Below, piece by piece: positions 43,052 through 51,654 of a stretch of 64,000 bases of DNA; position 1 is the stretch's first letter, and each line of letters opens with the position of its first letter. A program made the position numbers and the translations under genes. The notes below the pieces were generated by a model. It saw nothing but the letters and a program-made list of their open reading frames with translations. It was not told the origin of the DNA and searched no databases. The stretch comes from Desulfovibrio desulfuricans DSM 642 (lineage in GTDB: Bacteria; Desulfobacterota; Desulfovibrionia; Desulfovibrionales; Desulfovibrionaceae): the NCBI RefSeq assembly GCF_000420465.1, contig NZ_ATUZ01000001.1:1-64000 (forward strand), read 5' to 3'.

Positions 43052-43615
43052 ATGTCGGAGAACCAGATGAAAAAAATACGCGCTCCTTTTGACGAAGCCA
43101 CTGCGCGCTCACTGCGCGCGGGCGACCGGGTGCTGATCTCGGGCACCATTCTTGCCGCGCGGGATGCGGCTCACAAACGCCTGGTGGATACACTGGACAA
43201 AGGCGAACCCCTGCCCGTGGATCTGAAGAGCGCGGTGGTCTATTACGTGGGGCCAAGCCCTGCCAAACCCGGTGAAGTGATCGGCGCTGCCGGGCCAACC
43301 ACCTCGGGCCGAATGGATGCCTATACCCCCCGCCTGCTTGATCAAGGCCTGAAAGGCATGATTGGCAAGGGATACCGCAAGCCTGAAGTGGTGGAAGCCA
43401 TGAAAAAGCATGGCGTGCCCTACCTTGCCGCCGTGGGCGGTGCAGGCGCTCTGATCGCCCGCAGCATCAAAAAATATACGGTGCTGGCCTACGAAGACCT
43501 TGGCCCCGAAGCCGTGGCCGCCATGGAAGTGGAGGATTTTCCCGCCATTGTGGTCATCGACAGCACGGGCGACAACTACTACGAGACAGGGCAGGCCCCG
43601 TACAGACGATCCTGA
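43052..43615 (+). CDS. Class I fumarase beta subunit
   Basis: A 187-residue partner of the alpha subunit. It has the beta-domain motifs GAAGPTTSGRMDAYTPRLL and GKGYRKPEVVEAMKKHG, and DFPAIVVIDSTG near the C-terminus. Length fits the split two-gene class I fumarase; in enterobacteria both parts are fused. Spacing of 9 bp to the alpha subunit implies co-translation. The frd genes start 100 bp downstream. Confidence 0.9.
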   Translation: MSENQMKKIRAPFDEATARSLRAGDRVLISGTILAARDAAHKRLVDTLDKGEPLPVDLKSAVVYYVGPSPAKPGEVIGAAGPTTSGRMDAYTPRLLDQGLKGMIGKGYRKPEVVEAMKKHGVPYLAAVGGAGALIARSIKKYTVLAYEDLGPEAVAAMEVEDFPAIVVIDSTGDNYYETGQAPYRRS

Positions 43616-43715
43616 CTTGCGGCCGCCCCTGTGCATGCCGAGTGATGAATGCTTGTATTGGCGCAGGCTTGTAGCGCCGTATTGTAATGCCTGATATCTT
43701 TATGAAGGAGTAGGT

Positions 43716-44345
43716 ATGGCCTTGAGCAGATCCCCTGTCGATGACCGAACCCGCCTTGATTTCTGGCAAGCGGCTTCTGGCGCTGTACTGGCGCTGTTTG
43801 TATGTGTGCATCTTGTGCTGGAAGGAACAGTCGTCCTCAGCCCCGCACTGACCAACGGCATTGCATGGTTGCTTGAAGTCACCATGCTCGCGCAGGTGGC
43901 GGCCCCCGTCATCATGCTGCTGATCCTGTTCCACTTTTACATTGCGGCTCGCAAAATGCCCTTCCGCGCCAATGAGCTTGGCGTGTTTGTGCAGCACAGC
44001 AAGGGCCTTAAGGAAGTGGATACGTGGTTGTGGCTCGTGCAGGTTTTTACGGCCATCGTTATTCTGGCTGGCGCTTTCTACCACATTTACAGCGTCATGA
44101 CAGACCTGCCCATCAATGTGGCGGGCAGCGCCAAGCGCCTGCACTCGGGCTGGCTGGCCTTCTACGTGTTCTTTCTGCCTTGCGTCATTCTGCATACGGG
44201 CATTGGCGTGTACCGCCTGGCCGTCAAGTTCGGCGTGTGCGTCAAGGCCACGCGCCCGGCGTGGCGCAAGTGGACCTGGATTGTCATGGGCTGTTATCTT
44301 CTGCTCGGCGCGGCGGCTCTGACCCGCGTGTGGTTCTTGGGATAG
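43716..44345 (+). CDS. frdC: Fumarate reductase cytochrome b subunit FrdC
   Basis: A 209-residue membrane anchor with five hydrophobic helices. His32, His73, His123 and His160 have spacings (41, 50, 37) close to those of the four haem ligands of the Wolinella succinogenes dihaem FrdC, so two haem b are expected. The fourth-ligand context reads CVILHTGIGVYRLAVKFG; the residue two before His160 is Ile158, where the Wolinella protein has a functionally important Glu. AAGGAG precedes the ATG. It leads the frdCAB unit that oxidises menaquinol and reduces fumarate. Confidence 0.92.
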   Translation: MALSRSPVDDRTRLDFWQAASGAVLALFVCVHLVLEGTVVLSPALTNGIAWLLEVTMLAQVAAPVIMLLILFHFYIAARKMPFRANELGVFVQHSKGLKEVDTWLWLVQVFTAIVILAGAFYHIYSVMTDLPINVAGSAKRLHSGWLAFYVFFLPCVILHTGIGVYRLAVKFGVCVKATRPAWRKWTWIVMGCYLLLGAAALTRVWFLG

Positions 44346-44354
44346 GGGGTGCGT

Positions 44355-46211
44355 ATGCGAGTTTTTGAAAGCGATGTTCTTTGCATAGGCGCCGGCCTGG
44401 CTGGGGAACGCGTTGCCGTGGAAGCGGCGCAGGCGGGTTTCAGCGTTATCTGTCTTTCACTGGTGCCGCCCAAGCGGTCGCACTCGTCAGCCGCCATGGG
44501 CGGCATGCAGGCGGCGCTGGGCAACTCCATCATGGGCGAAGGCGACTGCCCCGAGGTGCACTTCAACGATACGGTCAAAGGCTCCGACTGGGGCTGCGAC
44601 CAGGAAGTGGCCCGCCTGTTTGCCGAGACAGGCCCCATCGCCATGCGCGAAATGGCCTGGATGGGCGTTCCCTGGAGCCGCGTTGTGCCCGGCGAACACA
44701 CCTACTACAAGGGCGGCAAGCCCTTTCAGGCAACGGAAAAAAAGGAAAACGAGGGGCTGATCCACTCCCGCGCCTTTGGCGGCACGGCCAAATGGCGCAC
44801 CTGTTATACATCTGACGGCACAGGCCACGCCGTGCTGTTCACCCTTGATAACCGACTGCTGCAACTGGGCGTTGACGTGCACGACCGCATGCAGGCCGAG
44901 GCCCTGATTCACGATGGACAGCGCTGCATGGGCTGCGTTGCCCGCGACCTGCGCACCGGCGAACTGGTGGGCTATTTCGCCAAGGCAACCCTTATCGCCA
45001 CGGGCGGTTATGGCCGTATTTACCGGGCCACCACCAATGCTATCATCTGCGACGGCGGCGGCCAGATCACGGCCCTTGAAACGGGCGTTGTGCCTCTGGG
45101 CAATATGGAAGCCGTGCAGTTCCACCCCACAGGCACCGTGCCCACGGACATTCTGGTCACAGAAGGCTGCCGCGGCGATGGCGGCACCCTGCTGGACGTG
45201 AACGAATACCGCTTTATGCCCGACTATGAGCCGGAAAAGGCGGAGCTTGCCTCGCGCGACGTCGTGTCGCGCCGCATGACTGAGCACATGCGCAAGGGCC
45301 TTGGCGTAAAAAGCCCCTATGGCGAGCACTTGTGGCTGGATATTCGCCATCTGGGCGAAAAACATATCACCACAAACCTGCGCGAAGTGTACGACATCTC
45401 AACGCACTTCCTGGGCGTAAACCCCATCCACCAGCTTATTCCTGTACGGCCCACCCACCACTACAGCATGGGCGGCGTACGCATCAACAAGGATGGGCAC
45501 GCCTATGGCCTTGAAGGGCTTTTCTCCGCTGGCGAAGCAGCCTGCTGGGATATGCACGGCTTCAACCGCCTTGGCGGCAACTCGCTGGCCGAGACCATCG
45601 TTTCTGGCCGCATTGTGGGCGCAAAGCTGGTGGAATTCCTCAAAGGTTACGAAACTGTTTTCTCCACTCAGGCCATGAAGGACGCTGCCACCAAGGTCAA
45701 GGAGCGCATCGCTGCCCTGCTGCGCGGTACCGGTGACGACTGCTACACCCTGCGCAACGCCATGCAGGGCATCATGATGGAGCATGTGGGTATTTTCCGT
45801 AACGGCAAGGATCTGGAAGCAGGCGTTGCCAAGTTGCAGGAACTGCTGGAGCGCACCAAGAACATGCGGCTTGCCAGCGGCAACATCCCCGGCCCCAACG
45901 CCGAGCTTTCCATGGCCCTGCGCGTACCGGGCATGCTCAAGCTGGCCCTGTGCACGGCCTACGGCGCGCTGATGCGCACAGAAAGCCGTGGCGCGCACGC
46001 TCGCGAGGATTACCCCGAGCGCAACGACAAGGAATGGCTCAACCGCACCCTGGCCTACTGGAAGGAAGGCGACACCCTGCCCACCCTCAAGTACGAACCG
46101 GCAACGCCGTTCTATATTCTGCCCCCCGGCGACCGTGGATACGGCGGCGGCAAGATCATAACCGCCGACATCAGCCCGGAAAAAATCGTACCGTACGCAC
46201 AACAGGGGTAA
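44355..46211 (+). CDS. frdA: Fumarate reductase flavoprotein subunit FrdA
   Basis: A 618-residue FAD subunit carrying the fumarate/succinate site. GAGLAGERVAVEAAQ is the dinucleotide fold; HSSAAMGGMQAALGN is the region that covalently binds FAD in the family; the active site includes RPTHHYSMGG and the domain containing HGFNRLGGNSLAE. The open frame begins two codons upstream with GTG, but AGGGGG is correctly placed for ATG 44355. The gene overlaps neither neighbour, with 9-10 bp spacers on both sides. Confidence 0.95.
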   Translation: MRVFESDVLCIGAGLAGERVAVEAAQAGFSVICLSLVPPKRSHSSAAMGGMQAALGNSIMGEGDCPEVHFNDTVKGSDWGCDQEVARLFAETGPIAMREMAWMGVPWSRVVPGEHTYYKGGKPFQATEKKENEGLIHSRAFGGTAKWRTCYTSDGTGHAVLFTLDNRLLQLGVDVHDRMQAEALIHDGQRCMGCVARDLRTGELVGYFAKATLIATGGYGRIYRATTNAIICDGGGQITALETGVVPLGNMEAVQFHPTGTVPTDILVTEGCRGDGGTLLDVNEYRFMPDYEPEKAELASRDVVSRRMTEHMRKGLGVKSPYGEHLWLDIRHLGEKHITTNLREVYDISTHFLGVNPIHQLIPVRPTHHYSMGGVRINKDGHAYGLEGLFSAGEAACWDMHGFNRLGGNSLAETIVSGRIVGAKLVEFLKGYETVFSTQAMKDAATKVKERIAALLRGTGDDCYTLRNAMQGIMMEHVGIFRNGKDLEAGVAKLQELLERTKNMRLASGNIPGPNAELSMALRVPGMLKLALCTAYGALMRTESRGAHAREDYPERNDKEWLNRTLAYWKEGDTLPTLKYEPATPFYILPPGDRGYGGGKIITADISPEKIVPYAQQG

Positions 46212-46221
46212 GGAGAGCCAT

Positions 46222-47004
46222 ATGGGACGCAATCTGACGTTTGAAATATTCCGTTACAATCCGCTGGATCCGCTCTCGCATCCCCATATGCAGACATTCC
46301 AGCTTGAAGAACACAACAGCATGACGCTGTTTATCGCGCTGAACATGATCCGCGAAACGCAGGACGCCTCCTTGCAATTCGACTTTTGCTGCCGCGCCGG
46401 CATCTGCGGTTCGTGCGGCATGGTCATCAACGGGCGGCCCGGCCTGGCCTGCCACACGCAGACAAGCGACCTGCCAAGCCACATTACCCTGCATCCCCTG
46501 CCGGTGTTCAAGCTCCTGGGCGACCTTTCGGTGGATACGGGCACGTGGTTTCGCAATGTGGGAGCCAAGATCGAATCGTGGATACACACCACCAAGGAGT
46601 TTGACCCCAGGGCGCAGGAAGAGCGCATGGGCAACGAACTGGCCACCCAGATATTCGAACTTGACCGCTGCATTGAATGCGGCTGCTGCGTGGCGGCCTG
46701 CGGCACGGCCCGCATGCGCGAAGACTTTATCGGCGCAACGGCCATCAACCGCATGGCGCGCTTCTACATTGACCCGCGCGACAACCGCACCCCTGCGGAC
46801 TATTATGAACTGATCGGCGATGATAGCGGCGTATTTGGCTGCATGGGCCTGCTGGCCTGCGACAACGTCTGCCCCAAGCAACTGCCGCTCCAGGATCAAC
46901 TGGGCATCATGCGCCGCATGGTGACAATGGAATCTGTGCGCGGTATTTTGCCCGAGTTTATACGCAACAAATTGCAGGGCTGTGGATGCGGCTGTTCCAA
47001 ATAA
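46222..47004 (+). CDS. frdB: Fumarate reductase iron-sulfur subunit FrdB
   Basis: A 260-residue electron-transfer subunit. Three cluster motifs are present: CCRAGICGSCGMVINGRPGLAC for [2Fe-2S], CIECGCCVAAC for [4Fe-4S] and CMGLLACDNVCPKQLPL for [3Fe-4S]. The C-terminus ends in a Cys/Gly-rich tail (LQGCGCGCSK), which is unusual and may be a metal-handling or oxidation-sensitive tail. It closes frdCAB; a weak terminator-like hairpin follows. Confidence 0.95.
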   Translation: MGRNLTFEIFRYNPLDPLSHPHMQTFQLEEHNSMTLFIALNMIRETQDASLQFDFCCRAGICGSCGMVINGRPGLACHTQTSDLPSHITLHPLPVFKLLGDLSVDTGTWFRNVGAKIESWIHTTKEFDPRAQEERMGNELATQIFELDRCIECGCCVAACGTARMREDFIGATAINRMARFYIDPRDNRTPADYYELIGDDSGVFGCMGLLACDNVCPKQLPLQDQLGIMRRMVTMESVRGILPEFIRNKLQGCGCGCSK

Positions 47005-47017
47005 CAACGCTTGCCTC

Positions 47018-47053
47018 ATGGAATGGGCTGGCATAGTCCGCCCATTCCATTTC
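47018..47053 (+). terminator. Terminator-like hairpin after frdB
   Basis: A perfect 11-bp stem ATGGAATGGGC (47018-47028) with GCCCATTCCAT (47040-47050), but only a short TTCC tail, so termination may be partial and allow read-through into the CBS gene. Confidence 0.55.
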
Positions 47054-47100
47054 CACCAGACGGGAGGGGCAACCCTCGCACTACCCCCAGGGAGGATGCC

Positions 47101-47787
47101 ATGCTGATACTCGACTGGATGCAATCCAAGGTAATTTCCATTCCGCCGACCGCAACCCTGCTCCAGTGCCGGAAGCTGTTCAAGGAACACAAAATAAACC
47201 GACTCCCTGTGGTTGACGCCAACAATGTTGTGGTTGGGCTCATCTCGTCTTCCGATGTCCGCAGTTTTGCTCCCAACAAGTCCACGGGGCTCGAAATCAT
47301 TGAGCTTCTGGAAATCATGAGCGAAACCAAGGCCAGAGATGTCATGGTGGTCGACCCGGTGACCATCACGTACAAAAGCACGATTGAGCAGGCGGCCAAA
47401 AGGATGATCGACAGGCACGTTGCCTGCCTGCCCGTGGTGAACGACGAGGAAAAACTGGTGGGCATCATCACTGGCTGGGATGTGTTCAAGGCCTTGCTCG
47501 ACATAAGCGGCGCAGAACAACCCGGCGTTGAGGTGGGCTTTGTAGTCCCCTATCAGCCGGGCACCCTGCGCGAACTGCTCGACAGGCTCAAGGCGCATGG
47601 CATGAGCATTATTTCTGTATTGTCGTCGGCTTCAAACGATGGCATGCGTCAAGTCAAGATACGTTTCAAAGGCCCCGATGCCATGTCGCAGAATGTTGCG
47701 CTTGAGCAGTTCCGCGACCATCCCGGCCTGCGTTACTGGGCGCGCGAGGACGAATTTTACCTTAAGTCCAACGTGGATCTGGGCTAA
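47101..47787 (+). CDS. Tandem CBS-domain protein
   Basis: A 228-residue soluble protein. Two CBS domains (residues about 6-60 and 75-135; the second has the usual CLPVVNDEEKLVGIITGWDV) are followed by an ACT-like C-terminal region (GTLRELLDRLKAHGMSIISV). CBS pairs bind adenine nucleotides, so it may sense energy charge. GGGAGG precedes ATG 47101, and the longer frame from 47011 is not conserved in type. It could be a distal part of the fumarate locus or a separate gene. Confidence 0.82.
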   Translation: MLILDWMQSKVISIPPTATLLQCRKLFKEHKINRLPVVDANNVVVGLISSSDVRSFAPNKSTGLEIIELLEIMSETKARDVMVVDPVTITYKSTIEQAAKRMIDRHVACLPVVNDEEKLVGIITGWDVFKALLDISGAEQPGVEVGFVVPYQPGTLRELLDRLKAHGMSIISVLSSASNDGMRQVKIRFKGPDAMSQNVALEQFRDHPGLRYWAREDEFYLKSNVDLG

Positions 47788-48100
47788 GGCATCACCCCGC
47801 CGGCTCACGAAGAGCTGGCTGCGGGGCAGGCCCCATGAACATGCTGTAAAAGTGCCGCCACGGCTGCTGTGCCGTGGCGGTTTTTTCTTATGCCCATCGG
47901 CATATTTCCGAGTAGATGCCTTGGCTTCCTTTCTGCAATACGGTATACAAAACGGCATTCCATGTTGCAGGGAGGGGGACATGCCACGCCCAGGGCAAAG
48001 GCCTTGCCCGTCCAGCATCGGCGCATTCACTTTCGGCACATCCGGATCCTGTCTTATCACTCCTTGCAGACATGTCTGCCTTCACGCTTCAGGACGCTCC
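47788..48100. other. Intergenic region before the diguanylate cyclase
   Basis: A 313-bp gap. It holds the terminator at 47855-47887 and AGGA before the cyclase ATG at 48101. The reading frame of the cyclase is open backwards through this gap and into the CBS gene, but the extension has no domain. No other element recognised. Confidence 0.45.
47855..47887 (+). terminator. Rho-independent terminator after the CBS gene
   Basis: Perfect 10-bp stem CCGCCACGGC/GCCGTGGCGG (47855-47864 with 47871-47880) followed by six T residues. Confidence 0.88.
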
Positions 48101-50020
48101 ATGCACAAGAACTACGCCTTCCGAACCAATTTCATAATCTGCCTGATTATTGTTATCGGCTTTTCCGTCACTTCTGTCATAGGCTACCGTTCCAATGTGG
48201 ACACCCTGAAAAAGGAAGCGGAAAGCGTGACGCGCCTGGCCTCAGAAGGCATGATGTATCAGATTGACGCCATTTTTGCCCAATCCATACATATTTCGCT
48301 GACAATGGCGCACGACAGTTTTTTGATCAATTTCCTCTCGCAGGAAAGGGAAAACCTGAAAAACCCGGCGTACACGCTGAACATCAGGGAATACCTCGCC
48401 GCTTACAGAAAAAAATACAATTATGACTCTGTGTTCCTTGTCTCCATGCAGACAGACCGTTACTACAACTTTTCTGGTGTTGACCGCATTGTTGATTATT
48501 CTAATCCAGAGAACAAATGGGTACGGGAATTTATTGCAAGCAAGCAGGAATTTTCACTCAATATTGATAACGACAAAGCTGCGCACGACACCATTACAGT
48601 ATTTGTAAACTGCGCTGTTAAAAACAAGAATAACGAAACCGTAGGCATTGTGGGCGTTGGTTTTACTGTAACCTCCATCCAGGCCATGCTTATCAAGTAT
48701 GAGCAGCAATTTGCGGTTAAATCCTATCTTGTGAACGCCGATGGAGCCATCCAGATATCTTCCTCCGCGCAGGGCGGGTCTGCCGAAGATATTTATTCAG
48801 CGCAAACCTTTGCCGCAGTAAAAAATACCCTGAAAAAGAACAGCACAGAAATTTCAGACTCATGGTATTCTGGTCATGGTACCGATGGCTATGCCGTCAC
48901 GCGCTATCTTCCCGCCCCTAATCTTTTCCTCATTACAGACAAAAATACCTCTGAAATAATCAGACAGATCAGAACAAAATACTACACTGGCGCTATTGTT
49001 GTTGGATTTACAATGATAATTGTCATTTTTATTGTAACAGCAATAATACGTAGATACAAAAACAAGATAATTTCCCTCACTATTGCTGAAGAATTGAAGT
49101 ATCACGGCATACTTCAAAACGCCACATCGCAAATTTATGAAAGCATTGTTGAGTTTGACATAACCAATGATGTTGCCTGCGGTGAGGGCACAAAAAAGTT
49201 TATGCAGCAGTTGGGCCTCAAGCCAAACACATCATATAGCACCATGCTGCAAACCATTGTGGCAAAGCATATTCTGCCCGAACACGTGAACCTGTACCTG
49301 CAAACTTTCAGCCCGGAATCCATCCGCACAGCCCTGCAGGAGCAGCGTAACAAACTGAGTTGCGATTTCCAGTGCATGCAGAGCAACGGCCAGTACATCT
49401 GGTTTAGGGAAACCGGCTATATTTTGCGCTGGGCAGAGAATGATTCCATCCACATTGTCATTTGCCGCCAGAACATTGACCACGACAAAAGACAGGAACT
49501 CAGCCTCCAGGATATGGCCCAAAAGGACGGCTTAACTGGTCTTTACAACAAAATGACCACAGAAGCGCTTATTGACAGACGCCTGACGGAACATCAGTGC
49601 AACGCTGGCGCCCTGGCCATGATCATGCTTGATATAGACAACTTCAAGGAACTCAACGACTCGTTGGGCCATGTTGCGGGCGACAGGATCATTCAGGAGT
49701 TTGCCCAGAGCCTGCGGACGGCCTTTGCACCCGGTGATCTGGTGGGCCGCATCGGCGGCGATGAATTTATTGTTCTTACGTGCCAGCAAAGCAGTGATGC
49801 CTTGACCACAAAGCTTGAAGAACTCTGCAAGCGCATCCGCCATACCACGTATGGAGGCGAGGGGCAGCACCACCTCGCCGCAAGCATGGGCGTGGCGCTC
49901 TTTTCCCTGCATGGCAACAACTTCAGCGAACTGTACGCAAGTGCAGATGCAGCCCTGTACCGCGCCAAGCAGAAGGGCAAGGACACGTATACCTTTTTTG
50001 AAACCGCGCCTTTGGTATAA
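48101..50020 (+). CDS. Membrane-bound diguanylate cyclase with Cache-type sensor
   Basis: A 639-residue inner-membrane protein. TM1 is at about 9-28, a periplasmic double-Cache-like sensor covers 30-290, TM2 is at about 295-316, a PAS-like region at 335-460, and a GGDEF domain at 470-635. The active-site loop IGGDEF at 551-556 is canonical, so c-di-GMP synthesis is expected. The inhibitory I-site, normally RxxD five residues earlier, reads APGD (543-546), so feedback inhibition is unlikely. AT-rich codon use in the sensor part differs from neighbours. The start at 48101 has AGGA upstream. Confidence 0.9.
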   Translation: MHKNYAFRTNFIICLIIVIGFSVTSVIGYRSNVDTLKKEAESVTRLASEGMMYQIDAIFAQSIHISLTMAHDSFLINFLSQERENLKNPAYTLNIREYLAAYRKKYNYDSVFLVSMQTDRYYNFSGVDRIVDYSNPENKWVREFIASKQEFSLNIDNDKAAHDTITVFVNCAVKNKNNETVGIVGVGFTVTSIQAMLIKYEQQFAVKSYLVNADGAIQISSSAQGGSAEDIYSAQTFAAVKNTLKKNSTEISDSWYSGHGTDGYAVTRYLPAPNLFLITDKNTSEIIRQIRTKYYTGAIVVGFTMIIVIFIVTAIIRRYKNKIISLTIAEELKYHGILQNATSQIYESIVEFDITNDVACGEGTKKFMQQLGLKPNTSYSTMLQTIVAKHILPEHVNLYLQTFSPESIRTALQEQRNKLSCDFQCMQSNGQYIWFRETGYILRWAENDSIHIVICRQNIDHDKRQELSLQDMAQKDGLTGLYNKMTTEALIDRRLTEHQCNAGALAMIMLDIDNFKELNDSLGHVAGDRIIQEFAQSLRTAFAPGDLVGRIGGDEFIVLTCQQSSDALTTKLEELCKRIRHTTYGGEGQHHLAASMGVALFSLHGNNFSELYASADAALYRAKQKGKDTYTFFETAPLV

Positions 50021-50026
50021 GCCACG

Positions 50027-50068
50027 ACTGGCCCCAACAGATACGGACAACAGGTTCGGGCCAGTTTA
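50027..50068 (+). terminator. Weak terminator-like hairpin after the diguanylate cyclase
   Basis: ACTGGCCC (50027-50034) pairs with GGGCCAGT (50058-50065), followed by only TTT. It lies directly after the stop codon. The long loop makes strong termination doubtful. Confidence 0.4.
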
Positions 50069-50196
50069 GCTGGACAGTTAGACAGGTGGACAGCAAGAAT
50101 TGGCCGTTCTACAGGCTGATTTGGGGCAATGCCCAAGGGGTGACTCTGCCTTGCCGCTGACCCCTCAGCCCCGGCGGCAAATGAGGGGTGTCCGCG

Positions 50197-51117
50197 TCAG
50201 CTATCCTGCGGGAATGGCAGCCGTTTTTTCTCACAGTTTGTGAGGCAGCGACAGATCGCCGCCACGTTGGCCGAGGCCATGCCCTTGCGCCACACAAGCT
50301 CGGTTACGGCATCACACAGGGGGTGTTCAAGGGCATGCACGGAAAGCATGCCGTTGGTACGGCACAGCTCAAGAACCGATGCCGGAACCACTCCAACCCC
50401 CATGCCCGCAATAACGCCCCCCACAATGGCGTGGTACGAAGCCAGCTCAACAATATGCTGCGGCTCCCACCCGTAGGCCCGAAACCAGTTCACCAGCCTG
50501 TTCCGGTAGGCGCACCCTCCCTGAAAAGCCAACACGGCCTTGCGCCCTATGTCGTCCGGCGTATGGATGGGCGGATGCTCCCTGGTGGCAATCAGCACCA
50601 GCCGCTCAGTAAAGGCCTCCATCCTCTCCAGCCGTTCATCACTGGGCGCATCAACCACAAATACCGCATCCAGCCTGTTTTCCAGAATATCCCCGTACAG
50701 GGAACTGCTGGTGCCTATCACAAGCTCAAGCTCTATGCCGGGATATTCCGCGTGCAAACGGGCCAGAACTTCGGGCAAACGGGCCGCAGCCGCACTTTCC
50801 AGTGCGCCAATGCGTAGCCTCCCGCCCGGCTCCATACCCTTTACGCACAGCTCGGCTTCATCCATCAGCGCGGTTATCCGGCGGGCATAGGTGTAAAGCG
50901 TCTGCCCCCTCGCAGTGGGCAGCAAGCGCTTTTTTTCCCGTAAAAACAGCGGGATGCCCAGTTCTTCTTCCATCAGCATAATGCGGGCGGTAACGCCCGA
51001 GGGCACCCGGTGCAAAGCCTTGGCGGCGTGGCTTATGCTGCCGGTTTCCATGACGGCCATGAATGTGCGCAGGTCTGAGACTTCCATTTGTTCACCATTT
51101 ATGACTGTTTCTTTCAT
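50197..51117 (-). CDS. LysR-family regulator, probably of the cidAB-like genes
   Basis: A 306-residue LTTR. The N-terminal helix-turn-helix is MEVSDLRTFMAVMETGSISH onward with AAKALHRVPSGVTARIMLMEEELGIPLFLREKKRLLPT; the substrate-binding domain follows. It is divergent from the cidA/cidB-like genes, the arrangement known for CidR, but the effector is not visible. The first ten residues (MKETVINGEQ) may be an extension; ATG at residue 11 is also possible. Confidence 0.85.
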   Translation of the reverse strand: MKETVINGEQMEVSDLRTFMAVMETGSISHAAKALHRVPSGVTARIMLMEEELGIPLFLREKKRLLPTARGQTLYTYARRITALMDEAELCVKGMEPGGRLRIGALESAAAARLPEVLARLHAEYPGIELELVIGTSSSLYGDILENRLDAVFVVDAPSDERLERMEAFTERLVLIATREHPPIHTPDDIGRKAVLAFQGGCAYRNRLVNWFRAYGWEPQHIVELASYHAIVGGVIAGMGVGVVPASVLELCRTNGMLSVHALEHPLCDAVTELVWRKGMASANVAAICRCLTNCEKKRLPFPQDS

Positions 51118-51127
51118 TTTTATTCAT

Positions 51128-51156
51128 TTGCCATGATGACTATCATCTCATAACGT
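51128..51156 (+). promoter_or_regulatory. Candidate LysR-controlled promoter of the cidAB-like genes
   Basis: A dyad GATGA-CTA-TCATC (51135-51147) lies between a TTGCCA (51128-51133) and TAACGT (51151-51156) spaced 17 bp. The -10 match is weak, so this is only a candidate site in the 144-bp divergent region. Confidence 0.35.
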
Positions 51157-51261
51157 ATGCCGCAAGCCGCCCGTTGTCGTTGACAGGAAAAACCCTCACT
51201 TGCCAAATTTCTGCCAACGGCAACGGGAGGCGGCAGAAACCCCGAACATCAGGAATACCCT

Positions 51262-51654
51262 ATGCGCGCAACATGGAAACTGCTTTGGCAGACCGCAATT
51301 CTGACAGGCATATTCTGGGGATGCGATCAGCTCACACGGCTGACAGGCATCCCCATCCCCGGCAACGTGCTGGGCATAATCGTACTGTTTTTTCTGCTGC
51401 TCACCGGCATTGTAAAAGAAAGCCACATCAGCATGGCGGCAGAATTTCTGCTGAAGCATCTCGTGTTCTTTTTTGTGCCCATTGCGGTAGGGCTGATGCA
51501 ATGGGGGAGCGTTTTTTATGATTACGGATGGGTGCTTGCGGCTGCTATTGTAGGCAGTACAGCCCTGCCGCTGGTGATTGTGGGCTTTATGGCCCGTGCC
51601 CTGCGCCGCGCTACGCCTGAAAAGAAAGAGGAAGAAGCAGCATGCAGATCATAA
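51262..51654 (+). CDS. CidA/LrgA-family holin-like protein
   Basis: A 130-residue inner-membrane protein with four hydrophobic segments. RLTGIPIPGNVLGIIVLFFLL is the CidA/LrgA signature with the conserved Pro-Gly-Asn. Members modulate murein hydrolase export or small-metabolite (pyruvate) transport. It overlaps the cidB-like gene by 13 bp. Confidence 0.88.
   Translation: MRATWKLLWQTAILTGIFWGCDQLTRLTGIPIPGNVLGIIVLFFLLLTGIVKESHISMAAEFLLKHLVFFFVPIAVGLMQWGSVFYDYGWVLAAAIVGSTALPLVIVGFMARALRRATPEKKEEEAACRS

Noticed and set aside
47639..48100. Upstream extension of the diguanylate cyclase frame across the CBS gene
   Set aside because: It overlaps the coding end of the CBS gene and crosses a strong terminator; AGGA supports ATG 48101.
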